A DNA stretch of 64,000 nt from an uncultured beta proteobacterium (lineage in GTDB: Bacteria > Pseudomonadota > Gammaproteobacteria > Burkholderiales > Burkholderiaceae_C), in the NCBI GenBank assembly GCA_903845935.1, contig CAIMZI010000131.1, positions 23,528 through 87,527 of the forward strand, given 5' to 3'. The position numbers were made by a program, and so were the translations under genes. Shown piece after piece: positions 1-8,287 of the stretch. Under the pieces are notes generated by a model. That model ran no database searches. It was given only the letters and a program-made list of their open reading frames with translations, and was not told the origin of the DNA. Every line of letters starts with the position of its first letter. Position 1 is the stretch's first letter.

Positions 1-1356
1 TCCGAGGCGCAAATCAACCGGGCTCTTGAACTGGGCGCGGATGACTACATGACCAAGCCGCTCAACATCGGCTTTTTACGTTACAAGATTCGCAACTTCC
101 AGCGCGTCATATCCTTGCAGAAGCAAAATTTGCAGTTGCTGGCCAGCGTGACGCAAAAGCAGCAGTCGCTGGAAGATCGCATTGCCCTGGAGTTTGAATA
201 CAGCTCGCGCATCCAAAAGACCTTGTTGTTCGGCAGTGTCCCGCTGGCACCCGGCGGCCTGTTCACCTCGGCGCGGGCGCAGGCGGCACAGGGCATCAAT
301 GGCGACTTTATCGAGATAATTTCCGTCTACCCGGATTCGGTGGACATCATCATCGGCGACGTCATGGGCAAGGGACCACTGGCGGCGATTCTGGGGGCCG
401 ACGTCAAGCTGCAGGTACAGCGGCAAATTTCCAATCGCCTGAGCCTGGGCAATGGCACGCGCTTTTCGGTCACCGAGATCGTGAATGCCATCCATGGCAC
501 GCTCACGCCCAAGCTGATCGAACTGGAGAGCTTTGTCACCTTTTTGTATGCCCGACTCGACAAGGCCCACCGGACTCTGACCGTGATCTGTTGCGGCCAT
601 CCGCCCCTGATTGTGCTGAGCGGTGGCGAGTCGCGCCTGTTCGGACCGCCCAATCTACCGCTGGGCGTGATGGTCGACGAGGTCTATGAAGAGCAGCAAT
701 GTGCGATTGAAGCCGGTGCCTCGGTGATTTGCTATTCCGACGGTCTGTCCGAGGCCAAGAACATCCATGGCGAGGCCTATGGCGAAGACCGCTTGCTGCT
801 GGAACTGGCGCCCTATCACCAGGCCCAATGGGGTGCCAATGCGCTGGTGGAACTGGTCTATGCCTCGGTGCTGCGTTTTGTCGGCGAGCAGCCTCTGGCC
901 GATGACCTGACGCTGGTGGTGGCCAAGGTGCCGGAAGACGGCGCCCTGCACAGCCGCCTGCGTTTGCCGCGTGCACTGGACCGCATTTCCGAGCTGCGGG
1001 GCTTTGTTGAGCACTTTGCGCAGGAGCTGCAGTTGTCAGCGGAGCTGACCGACAAGATGGTGTTGGTGGCGGTAGAAAGCTTTACCAACACCGTGCGCCA
1101 CTCCAGCAGCGAAATCATCAACTCGGCGTTGGAGCTGCAAATTCGCCAGCAGGACAGCATGGTCTGGTTGCTGCTGGAAGCACTGGGGCCGTACTTTGAT
1201 CCGGGCGCTGTGCCGCTGGAGCCGCTCGATCCCATGGACCTGAGCCGCGAGGGAGGCTTTGGCCTGCACATCATCAACGCACTGGCAGATTCGGTGCGCT
1301 ACTCGCATGCGGCAGGGGTCAATCACATGGAATTCGGCTTTCACTGTCAGGCCTGA
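1..1356 (+). CDS. Response regulator / PP2C phosphatase / HATPase switch protein (5' end outside window)
   Basis: The reading frame is open from base 1, so the gene starts upstream; 451 residues are visible. Residues 1-28 are the end of a receiver domain (the GADDYMTKPL motif, with the conserved K-P after the last strand). A coiled linker follows, then a SpoIIE/RsbU-type PP2C phosphatase (about 75-310) with the metal-binding motifs GDVMGKG (119-125), YSDGLSE (about 245) and ADDLT (300-304). The C-terminus (about 325-450) is a RsbW-like HATPase_c with an N-box (ESFTNTVRH) and a G-box (GGFGLHI). This REC-PP2C-kinase architecture is that of HsbR-type partner-switch proteins, which phosphorylate and dephosphorylate a STAS antagonist. 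A STAS domain is found in the glycosyltransferase at 8284-9378. The next gene starts directly after this stop codon. The domain calls are firm; the partner is inferred. Confidence 0.9.
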   Translation, partial: SEAQINRALELGADDYMTKPLNIGFLRYKIRNFQRVISLQKQNLQLLASVTQKQQSLEDRIALEFEYSSRIQKTLLFGSVPLAPGGLFTSARAQAAQGINGDFIEIISVYPDSVDIIIGDVMGKGPLAAILGADVKLQVQRQISNRLSLGNGTRFSVTEIVNAIHGTLTPKLIELESFVTFLYARLDKAHRTLTVICCGHPPLIVLSGGESRLFGPPNLPLGVMVDEVYEEQQCAIEAGASVICYSDGLSEAKNIHGEAYGEDRLLLELAPYHQAQWGANALVELVYASVLRFVGEQPLADDLTLVVAKVPEDGALHSRLRLPRALDRISELRGFVEHFAQELQLSAELTDKMVLVAVESFTNTVRHSSSEIINSALELQIRQQDSMVWLLLEALGPYFDPGAVPLEPLDPMDLSREGGFGLHIINALADSVRYSHAAGVNHMEFGFHCQA

Positions 1357-2742
1357 ATGACGGCCTATGTGGTGTTTGTGGCGCTGTTCGTGGCGGCCTA
1401 TTGTGTCCAACGCGATGGACTGGAGGCGGTGTTTCTGAAGGTCTGGATACCCATCTTTCTGTACATTCCGTTTGCCTTCACGGCGCACATACCGCTGGTG
1501 CCGATTCGCACCTTTTCGCAGGCTGCCATCGTACCCATCATGGTCGCGCTGTTCAAGGAAAAGGGCCACCTGATACGCTTTGGACGGCTGGAAATACTGC
1601 TGGCCCTGTATGTGCTGCTGCGCGTGGCGGCAGACTTCAGCAGCCGCGGCTACAAGGACGCACAGAACTACGCCTTCTACATGCTGAGCTGCCTGATCGG
1701 CCCCTACCTGATGGGCCACTACATCATCCACAGCCGGCGCATGGACATCAAGACGGCCAAGATGTTTGTGCTGATCTTCCTGACTTTTTTTCCGATGTTT
1801 TTGTACGAGGCCAAATTCTGGGTGAATCCGATCTTCAAGATCATGTCGCCCCTGTTTCCAGATGCCTTTAGCGGACTCTCCATCCGCTATGGTCTGGCCC
1901 GCACGGCCGGCACCTTTGAGCATCCTATCCTGGCCTGCATCCTGGTGGTGGCGGTGTATCGAATGCACCGTTGGCTGAGCTGGGTGGGTGCCTGGAAGGA
2001 CGCACAGCAGGGCTGGCTAGGGAAAATCCAGGGCTGGCTCAAGCCCTTCCCATTTTCCTTTGCGACACAGATTTCCATCGTGCTGGTCATCATGGCCATC
2101 ATGACCATTTCGCGCGGCCCGTGGATCGGTGGCATCGCCGCTGCCGTGCTGGTGGCGGCGGGCAATCTGAAAAACCGCAAGCAGGCGCTGATCATTGTCT
2201 GCCTGCTATTTGTGGTCGGCGGCATAGGCGGCAAGCTGGCACTGGACGCCTACATCACACCCGGCGAAGGCCAGGTGATGGCGGAAGAGGCGCAGACCAT
2301 GCTGTACCGCAAGGTGATGGTGGAGCGTTACACGGAATTTTTGGTGGAACGCATGTGGACCGGCTGGGGCCTGACCACGGTGCCCACCATCAAGGGCATG
2401 GAGTCGATCGACAACGCATTCTTTTTGATGGCCTTGCAACATGGGGTGCTGGCTCCCTTGCTGTTTGCCATCATTTTTGTCTATGCCATCGTCTCGCAGG
2501 TGGTGTTTGGTCTCAAGTCGCCCGTAGGCACGGCGCCCTTGGGCTTCAGCTTTGCCGGCATTTATCTGATGTGCTTTATTGCCTTTGCCTCTGTCTATAT
2601 GGGTGCGCAGACCGAGCCCCTGTTGTTTTTGCTGCTGGGCTGGGGCGAGGGCATGAAATCGCGTAAGCCCGAGTCCGACAGCCCCGGCATGCCAGCCGCT
2701 GCGCCGCAAGCCAGTCACGGCTTTCGCCGCGTGCTGAATTAG
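1357..2742 (+). CDS. O-antigen ligase/polymerase-like polytopic membrane protein
   Basis: The 461-residue protein is almost entirely hydrophobic, with about 10-12 predicted membrane segments. It has a larger loop at about residues 295-335 before the last segments, as in the Wzy/WaaL (O-antigen ligase) family of polysaccharide polymerases. The ATG follows the stop of the upstream switch protein with no gap (TGAATG), so the two are probably translationally coupled. It converges on the Wzz-like gene with only 5 bp between stop codons. In context it is the likely polymerase of this exopolysaccharide locus. No short motif is diagnostic of the family, so the function rests on topology and neighbours. 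Confidence 0.7.
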   Translation: MTAYVVFVALFVAAYCVQRDGLEAVFLKVWIPIFLYIPFAFTAHIPLVPIRTFSQAAIVPIMVALFKEKGHLIRFGRLEILLALYVLLRVAADFSSRGYKDAQNYAFYMLSCLIGPYLMGHYIIHSRRMDIKTAKMFVLIFLTFFPMFLYEAKFWVNPIFKIMSPLFPDAFSGLSIRYGLARTAGTFEHPILACILVVAVYRMHRWLSWVGAWKDAQQGWLGKIQGWLKPFPFSFATQISIVLVIMAIMTISRGPWIGGIAAAVLVAAGNLKNRKQALIIVCLLFVVGGIGGKLALDAYITPGEGQVMAEEAQTMLYRKVMVERYTEFLVERMWTGWGLTTVPTIKGMESIDNAFFLMALQHGVLAPLLFAIIFVYAIVSQVVFGLKSPVGTAPLGFSFAGIYLMCFIAFASVYMGAQTEPLLFLLLGWGEGMKSRKPESDSPGMPAAAPQASHGFRRVLN

Positions 2743-2747
2743 CGTCC

Positions 2748-4916
2748 CTAGCCGCGATGGCGCCCCTGCCTGAATTGCTGCAGTCTGAGTAAAAACAGGT
2801 TCCAGCGCAGGCTCATGCCCGAGCTGCTCATAAAGGTATTGAACTTGTCGCCGGTGATGGTTTCCACCAGCTGGCTCTTGATGGATTCGCCGCCACTGTC
2901 CATGGGCACCTTGTTGACAACCAGCCCGACTGCATCCGGGTCCATGCGCTCCAGCTGCACCCTGGCCCGCACCACATCGGCCTTGTTCAACACTTCGGCT
3001 TCCACCACCAGGAACACCTGACCGATGGCGTCGATCAGCAGCTCGGCATCGGCCGAGGGCAGCAGCGGCGGCAGGTCGATCAGCACCATGTCGAACTGGC
3101 GGCTCCAGGTTTCCAGCGCGGACATGAACACGTCCAGACGCTTGATACCGCTGTCGATACTTTGTCCGTAGGGAACCACATTCAGGCGCATGCCGAAATG
3201 GCGCTGCAGATTGACCACCTCCATGGCCTGGGCCCGGCCAATCAGCAGATCGGTCAATCCGGGCAAATCCGAGGACATTGCCGAATGGCTGGTCAGGGAA
3301 TCGGCATCAATCACCAGCGTGCGCGTTCCCAACTCCACAAGGGTGCGTGCCAACTCCAGCACGATCGAGGTGGTGCCGCCACCGACCTTGACGGACGAAA
3401 AGCTGTACACATTGCGCGCGCCGCGCGCCTGGTTGCGCCGCAGCGTGGAGGCAAAGCGACGGAACTGGTCATCGCTCAGAATGTGGGTGGAGGCGTCCTG
3501 CGCATCTACCAGCCAGGCTGCGCTGCGAATGCGCATGGCCTTCTCGGCATCGCCAACGGTAATCACGCGCTTGTCAAAATAGTCCAATCCCATCGGAATC
3601 AGCAGGATCAGCGCCAGGCTAGCGAGCATCAGCCCCAGCAACACCTTGGTCTTGCCTATGCCCTGGGGCGTGATGGCTGGCAGGGCCGGCGTGATCAGGC
3701 GTGTAAAGCCCAGCGCGTTGCTTTCGGTCTGCAGGTAATTGACCCGCGAGCGCATATCGCCGAGTTCCTGTTCGCGTTTTTTAATTTCGCCGCTAAAGCG
3801 CATGGCTTCGCGAAAGCTGCTGGCAAATTCCGATGCCTGGCCCTGCAGCTGACCGACGCGCTCAGTCAGCTCACGCTCGACCTGTTGGGACTCCTCCAGT
3901 GTGGCGACCAATCGTGCCCGGGTGTTGCCCAGGGCGGACTTGTCAAAGTCCGATTCGCTGGCTTGCAGACGCCGCTTGAGCTCGGCCATTTCGTCCAACG
4001 CCGGCTTCTTGGCCGGGTGCCCATCCTGCAGTCCGGCCAGCACCCGGTACAGCTCTTCGTTGCGCTTGATCACCTCATTGCGCATGGCCTGCAAACCGTT
4101 GTCCTGCAGACGCATCTCCAGCACCGAACGCCCGGCGCTGGAAGGGACTTCCTTCTGATGTTCAAAAGCGGCCAGTGTGGCCTGGGCGCGGCTGCGTTCA
4201 ACGGCGGCGAGTGCCAGCTTTTCGCGGGCCAGCGCCAAGGTCACGTCAAACGGATTGGTGGTGTTTTCACCAAAGGTGGTGAGGCCCAGAAAGCCGGCCA
4301 GGTTGGCGCGACGGCTTTCATATTCGGTGATCTCAGCATTCAAGACCTTGGCGCGCTCGGCCAGCACGCGTCCGCGATCGTCAGCACCATAAATCTGCTC
4401 GTTATGCGTGGTTTCCAGAAAGGAGTCCATGATCGCGTTGACGATGTCGTGCAGGTGGAGCTTCTGGCTGGAGTTGGTCCCTACCCGCACCATGTAGGTG
4501 TCTGGAATGGCAAAAATATAGATGGTCTTTTGCTGGCGCTCGATCCACTTGCGTTTGTCTTCCGATGGAAGCTTGGGATCTATGCCCTTGGCGGCCAGTG
4601 CGTCGAGCGCGTGTTCCAGTACGTCATAGCGCAGTATGGAGCGCGACAAATGGTTCACAAACTCGCGGTATTGCGAGTTGGATTGCAGCTCCAGGTCCTT
4701 GTCGGCGGACATGGTCTTTTGATAGGCAGGAGCCACCTGAAAGACGGCCTCGGCCGTATAGCTGCTCTTGACCGTCAACAGGGCCATCGGAATGCCGATC
4801 AACAGCAAGAACAGCGCAGCCATCAGTCCGGCGCGTTTGTGGCGCTGCCAGCCTATGCTCAGACGCAGGCTGCGGGCGGAAGATGCTGGAACGGTGGGGA
4901 GTGCGGCGGTTGACAT
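2748..4916 (-). CDS. Wzz / BY-kinase-like polysaccharide chain-length protein with degenerate P-loop
   Basis: 722 residues. An N-terminal membrane segment (about 30-50) leads into a Wzz-type periplasmic domain with long coiled-coil stretches (about 180-400). A second membrane segment (about 425-447) is followed by a cytoplasmic CpsD/CapB-like ATPase domain (about 490-690). That domain keeps a Walker A' strand (LVIDADS) and a Walker B strand (VLIDLPP), but the P-loop reads KVGGGTTS where active BY-kinases have GEGKS/T, so the lysine is missing. The C-terminal tail has no tyrosine cluster. It probably acts in chain-length control or assembly without tyrosine autophosphorylation. It is the last gene of the minus-strand operon, 6 bp after the GT2 gene. 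Confidence 0.82.
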   Translation of the reverse strand: MSTAALPTVPASSARSLRLSIGWQRHKRAGLMAALFLLLIGIPMALLTVKSSYTAEAVFQVAPAYQKTMSADKDLELQSNSQYREFVNHLSRSILRYDVLEHALDALAAKGIDPKLPSEDKRKWIERQQKTIYIFAIPDTYMVRVGTNSSQKLHLHDIVNAIMDSFLETTHNEQIYGADDRGRVLAERAKVLNAEITEYESRRANLAGFLGLTTFGENTTNPFDVTLALAREKLALAAVERSRAQATLAAFEHQKEVPSSAGRSVLEMRLQDNGLQAMRNEVIKRNEELYRVLAGLQDGHPAKKPALDEMAELKRRLQASESDFDKSALGNTRARLVATLEESQQVERELTERVGQLQGQASEFASSFREAMRFSGEIKKREQELGDMRSRVNYLQTESNALGFTRLITPALPAITPQGIGKTKVLLGLMLASLALILLIPMGLDYFDKRVITVGDAEKAMRIRSAAWLVDAQDASTHILSDDQFRRFASTLRRNQARGARNVYSFSSVKVGGGTTSIVLELARTLVELGTRTLVIDADSLTSHSAMSSDLPGLTDLLIGRAQAMEVVNLQRHFGMRLNVVPYGQSIDSGIKRLDVFMSALETWSRQFDMVLIDLPPLLPSADAELLIDAIGQVFLVVEAEVLNKADVVRARVQLERMDPDAVGLVVNKVPMDSGGESIKSQLVETITGDKFNTFMSSSGMSLRWNLFLLRLQQFRQGRHRG

Positions 4917-4922
4917 GGAACT

Positions 4923-6140
4923 TCAAACCTTGCGCGCGGTCCGGGTCCAGCCCGATTTGCGGTTCAAAAAGTAGGCAACATACACCGGCAGCTTCCAGGC
5001 GGCATACAGCGGCACGCTGAGCAACTCACGCAGGCTCAGCACATGCCGGGCGTGGTGCAACCAGGCCAGGGTGATGGCGAAAAACAGGGCCACGGCAGCG
5101 GTCAGTGCAATCCACAAGGCAGGCAACAGGCCGGTAGCGAAATAGCTGCCCGCGCCCAGCAGTGGCAGGCTGACGGCCACGCTCAAAAAATACAGCGCCA
5201 GCGGCGGGATCACCAGGTCCAGCGCCAGTGCCAGAGTGGCCACACGCGGCCGGCGTACAAATGCACCCAGCAGACGGGGCAGCTCCTCAATCAAGGTCTG
5301 GAGGTGACCATGTTCCCAGCGCGCCTTCTGGGTGCGGGCCACGGCCGCATCCAGTGGGAACTCGCTGGACACCTGTGCGTCAGCCAGAAACTGCGTCGGC
5401 CGCCCGGCAATGGCTAGGTCCACGCCGAGCTTCATGTCTTCGGCGATGTGGCCGCTGGCCAGACGCGCGGTGGCCGCCAGGTCCCAGGGCAAGGCCATGC
5501 CAGTGCCCATCAGATGGCAGGCGCGACCCAGACGATAGCTGCCCAGGGGGCGCACCTGGTTTTTTACCAGCCAGGCAAATGCCAGCATGCGGGTGCGCAG
5601 GCCGGAGCCCGCGGGGGCCAACATCAGATCCAGCATCTGCACCGGACATTGGGTTTGCATGCAGCGCTGCGCCAGGGCCTGAATGCCACCCTCGCTTACC
5701 GTGCAATCGGCATCCACCACGATCAGCACATCGGGCGCAGCAGAGCGCAAGGCGTCCACACCAAAGGCCAGTGCATAGCCCTTGCCGCGCAGGCTGGCGT
5801 GCTGGCGCTCCAGCACTTCGGCACCGCTGGCGCGCGCCAGTGCGGCGGTGTCATCGCTGCAGTTGTCGGCGATCAGCAACAGCCTGTCGCCCGCTTGCAA
5901 CTGGGCTTGCAGGCAACGCAGGGTCGGCAGCACATGAATGGATTCGTTGTGCGCGGGCACCAGAATGGCCACCCGCACCGGCACTGCCTGGCCCACTTGG
6001 CCCGTTGGAGGGTGCTCCTTGAGGCGGCCTGCAGCCAGGGTCAGCAGCAACAGGCTGAAGGCCGGAATAGCCAGCAGGATGGCCGCGCCGCTGGCCAGAA
6101 GGCCGGCAAGTGTGAGTGCAGCGGTGAGTAGGAGTTCCAT
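4923..6140 (-). CDS. GT2 family membrane glycosyltransferase
   Basis: 405 residues: an N-terminal membrane segment, a GT-A domain, and two to three C-terminal membrane segments (about 300-395). The visible motifs are VPAHNES at the start of the fold, the metal-binding DAD in VVDADCT, an ED in the HIAEDMKL segment, and a KARWEHGH segment resembling the QxxRW motif of processive GT2 enzymes. It should transfer a sugar from a nucleotide-sugar donor at the cytoplasmic face during exopolysaccharide synthesis. The sugar cannot be told from the sequence. A 98-bp gap separates it from the acetyltransferase upstream, the only sizeable gap inside this operon. Confidence 0.85.
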   Translation of the reverse strand: MELLLTAALTLAGLLASGAAILLAIPAFSLLLLTLAAGRLKEHPPTGQVGQAVPVRVAILVPAHNESIHVLPTLRCLQAQLQAGDRLLLIADNCSDDTAALARASGAEVLERQHASLRGKGYALAFGVDALRSAAPDVLIVVDADCTVSEGGIQALAQRCMQTQCPVQMLDLMLAPAGSGLRTRMLAFAWLVKNQVRPLGSYRLGRACHLMGTGMALPWDLAATARLASGHIAEDMKLGVDLAIAGRPTQFLADAQVSSEFPLDAAVARTQKARWEHGHLQTLIEELPRLLGAFVRRPRVATLALALDLVIPPLALYFLSVAVSLPLLGAGSYFATGLLPALWIALTAAVALFFAITLAWLHHARHVLSLRELLSVPLYAAWKLPVYVAYFLNRKSGWTRTARKV

Positions 6141-6238
6141 GGTCTTACCTTGTGGTGGGTAGCGCCCCTTGCATGGCAGCGGATCGATACAGAAATGGTA
6201 AGTGGAAGGCCTTTCTCAACTGTGGTGGGAATGTGAAA

Positions 6239-6751
6239 TCAGCGTGGCTTGCGCGGCTTGATCACGGCCGGCACGCCCACGGCAATGCTGTTGGACGGCA
6301 CATCGGTGATGACCACGGCATTGGCGCCGATCAGCACGTTATCGCCGATGCGGATGTTCCCCAGCACCTTGGCGCCCGCGCCTATGTCCACATGGTCGCC
6401 AAACTGGGGCGCACAGGGATCTTCCACCCTTGACAAGCCGATGACGACACCGTTGCGGATGCGGCAGTGGGCACCAAAGCGGGCAAAGCCGCTGACCACA
6501 ATGCCGCCCGCGTGCTCGATGACAAAGCCCGCGCCTATAGGCACCTCGCAGGGCAGCTCAATGCCGGTGATGATCTGGATAAATTTGTAGAGAAACTTGT
6601 AGAGCAGCGACAAGGGCTTGCGCAACAGGGCCGGGCGCACGCTATAGCGCCAGCGCCCGAAGCGGTATACCAAAAGGGCCCAAAAACCTTGTGCGCCCCA
6701 GTCCCCACCATGGGCCGCAAGGTCCGCCCGGATATTCTTAAACATGGCCAT
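6239..6751 (-). CDS. Serine O-acetyltransferase-like hexapeptide-repeat protein
   Basis: 170 residues from ATG 6751 (MAMFKNIRADL). This start overlaps the upstream membrane-protein gene by 14 nt and matches the N-terminus of short CysE-like acetyltransferases; the open frame further upstream is out of frame with that real gene. The C-terminal half has the left-handed beta-helix repeats (IGAGFVIEH, IRNGVVIGL, IGDNVLIGANAVV). Histidine E-H-A-G is at the usual catalytic position. Such enzymes in polysaccharide loci acetylate sugars rather than serine, and the same is inferred here from context. Its acceptor is unknown. Confidence 0.8.
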   Translation of the reverse strand: MAMFKNIRADLAAHGGDWGAQGFWALLVYRFGRWRYSVRPALLRKPLSLLYKFLYKFIQIITGIELPCEVPIGAGFVIEHAGGIVVSGFARFGAHCRIRNGVVIGLSRVEDPCAPQFGDHVDIGAGAKVLGNIRIGDNVLIGANAVVITDVPSNSIAVGVPAVIKPRKPR

Positions 6752-7322
6752 AGCTCCGAAGTAATTCCACCGTGCTAGCCAAGCCAACCAGGCCCAGCGA
6801 CGCCAGTTCCAGCCAACTGGCCACGCTGTGATCCAGCCACTGCGCATTGATGACGAGGTCGGTGTAGTGAAACGACACATAGCGCAACAGAAAGACCAAC
6901 AGGGTGCCGCCAGCGCCTGCAAGCAGCAGGCTGCGCGAGGCGCTGGCCCGGGTCGCCTGCGCTTGGGACCGATAGTGCTTGCCATAGGACGCAGCCAGCA
7001 AGCCCAACAGCAACAGGCTTGCCAGCTGAAAGACCCGGCGCTGATCGTAGGCGTCGTGCGCGTGAGCGAAAGCCCTTGCCCACTGCACCCACAGCACATC
7101 GCCGTGCACCACAGCGCTGGCCGCCACCAACAAATAAAAGGGGCAGAGGCGCAACCAGAGCTGGCGCATGTTGCGCGGCGTGCGCTGGGCCAGGGCCTCA
7201 GAACTACCCAGAAGCGCGCACAGCAGGGCCGCCAGCGCATAGGCCAGAGGCCGGGGCCAGTCGCTCAAGGCCTCCAAGCCGGTGTCGGCCATCCAAGACT
7301 GGAGTGCCGCGTTCATGCGCAA
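6738..7322 (-). CDS. Polytopic membrane protein of the polysaccharide operon, function unknown
   Basis: 194 residues with about five hydrophobic segments (near residues 28-45, 60-80, 100-118, 132-150 and 168-185). I do not recognise a named family. It overlaps the acyltransferase gene before it by 10 nt and the acetyltransferase gene after it by 14 nt, so it is translated as part of the same operon. Its place between two acyl-transferring enzymes suggests a role in modification or export of the polysaccharide, which is inference only. Confidence 0.7.
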   Translation of the reverse strand: MRMNAALQSWMADTGLEALSDWPRPLAYALAALLCALLGSSEALAQRTPRNMRQLWLRLCPFYLLVAASAVVHGDVLWVQWARAFAHAHDAYDQRRVFQLASLLLLGLLAASYGKHYRSQAQATRASASRSLLLAGAGGTLLVFLLRYVSFHYTDLVINAQWLDHSVASWLELASLGLVGLASTVELLRSYGHV

Positions 7323-8287
7323 GCCCTATGTGGCTGCGGCGTGCCCAATAACAGACCGCTGCAGATTTGCGATCGACTAATCAGCCACTGTAGACCTATG
7401 GGCGCCAGCACACCTAGAGGCAGGCTGACGACCAGCACCAGCCATTGCGAACCGGGTACCAGTGCCTGCAAGGCCATGCGGGTGGCCGAGGTGAAGAAGG
7501 TGTGAAACAGGAAGATGACAAAGGAGTAGTCACCAATGCGTGCCAGCAGTGCATTGCGCCAGCCCAAGGACCACAGCCCAGCGGACAGCAGCAAACCTGC
7601 CAGCAGCACGGGGGCCGAGAAACGTTCCAGCACAGACTGCCGCAGCATCAGCCAACACACCAGAGCGGCACCCAGGGCGGTGCACAGCACGCCCGTCGTG
7701 TGGCGCTGCTGATGCGTGTCCCACTGCAGCCTGGTCATGCCCAGCCCGAGTAAAAAATAGGGCAACAAATAGCCGGCACCCAACACGCTGAACCAGATAA
7801 AGCCCGGATGCGCCAGATAAGTCAGGACGCTTGCCGAAAAGTAGCCAAACCAGATCCAAAAACTGCGCACCGGCAACACCGATTCCATCAGCGCCATCAA
7901 ACAAAAAATAAGAAACAGCGATTCCAGAAACCAGTAATGCGCTACCGGCACGATGTGCAGCAGCCACAGATCCTGGGTGTGGAAGTTGCTGCCCGGAATG
8001 GCGTATTGCACCAGGGCAAACAGGGTTCCCACGCTGAGCATGGGCAACAGCAGCCGCGCCGCCTTGTGTTGCACTAGGGCCCAAGCCCGTTTGCTGCTTA
8101 AGCCATGCATGGCACCGGCGATCAGCCCAAACACCGGCATGCGCACCACCACCAGAGCCTCGGTAAACTGGCGCAGCCAGCCGTCCTGCACGCGCAAGCC
8201 CTGGGATGCGGTGGCACCGATGACGTGATAGAGGAGCAGAAGGCAGCAGGCCAATCCGCGCAGCGTTTGTACCTTGGAGGCCTTCAT
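7313..8287 (-). CDS. Acyltransferase 3 family membrane protein
   Basis: 324 residues, with about ten membrane segments. The N-terminus has the family signature of OafA/OpgC-type acyltransferases: LRGLACCLLLLYHVIG, where R10 and H21 are the conserved residues. These integral membrane enzymes move acetyl or succinyl groups onto extracellular polysaccharides. The ATG overlaps the stop of the glycosyltransferase-STAS gene (ATGA), indicating translational coupling. It is followed, with a 10-nt overlap, by the unknown membrane protein. Confidence 0.83.
   Translation of the reverse strand: MKASKVQTLRGLACCLLLLYHVIGATASQGLRVQDGWLRQFTEALVVVRMPVFGLIAGAMHGLSSKRAWALVQHKAARLLLPMLSVGTLFALVQYAIPGSNFHTQDLWLLHIVPVAHYWFLESLFLIFCLMALMESVLPVRSFWIWFGYFSASVLTYLAHPGFIWFSVLGAGYLLPYFLLGLGMTRLQWDTHQQRHTTGVLCTALGAALVCWLMLRQSVLERFSAPVLLAGLLLSAGLWSLGWRNALLARIGDYSFVIFLFHTFFTSATRMALQALVPGSQWLVLVVSLPLGVLAPIGLQWLISRSQICSGLLLGTPQPHRACA

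Noticed and set aside
3162..4913. 583-codon plus-strand open frame opposite the Wzz-like gene
   Set aside because: It is a high-GC antisense shadow: composition is Gln/His/Gly/Leu-rich with no domain, and the minus-strand frame has clear Wzz and ATPase motifs.
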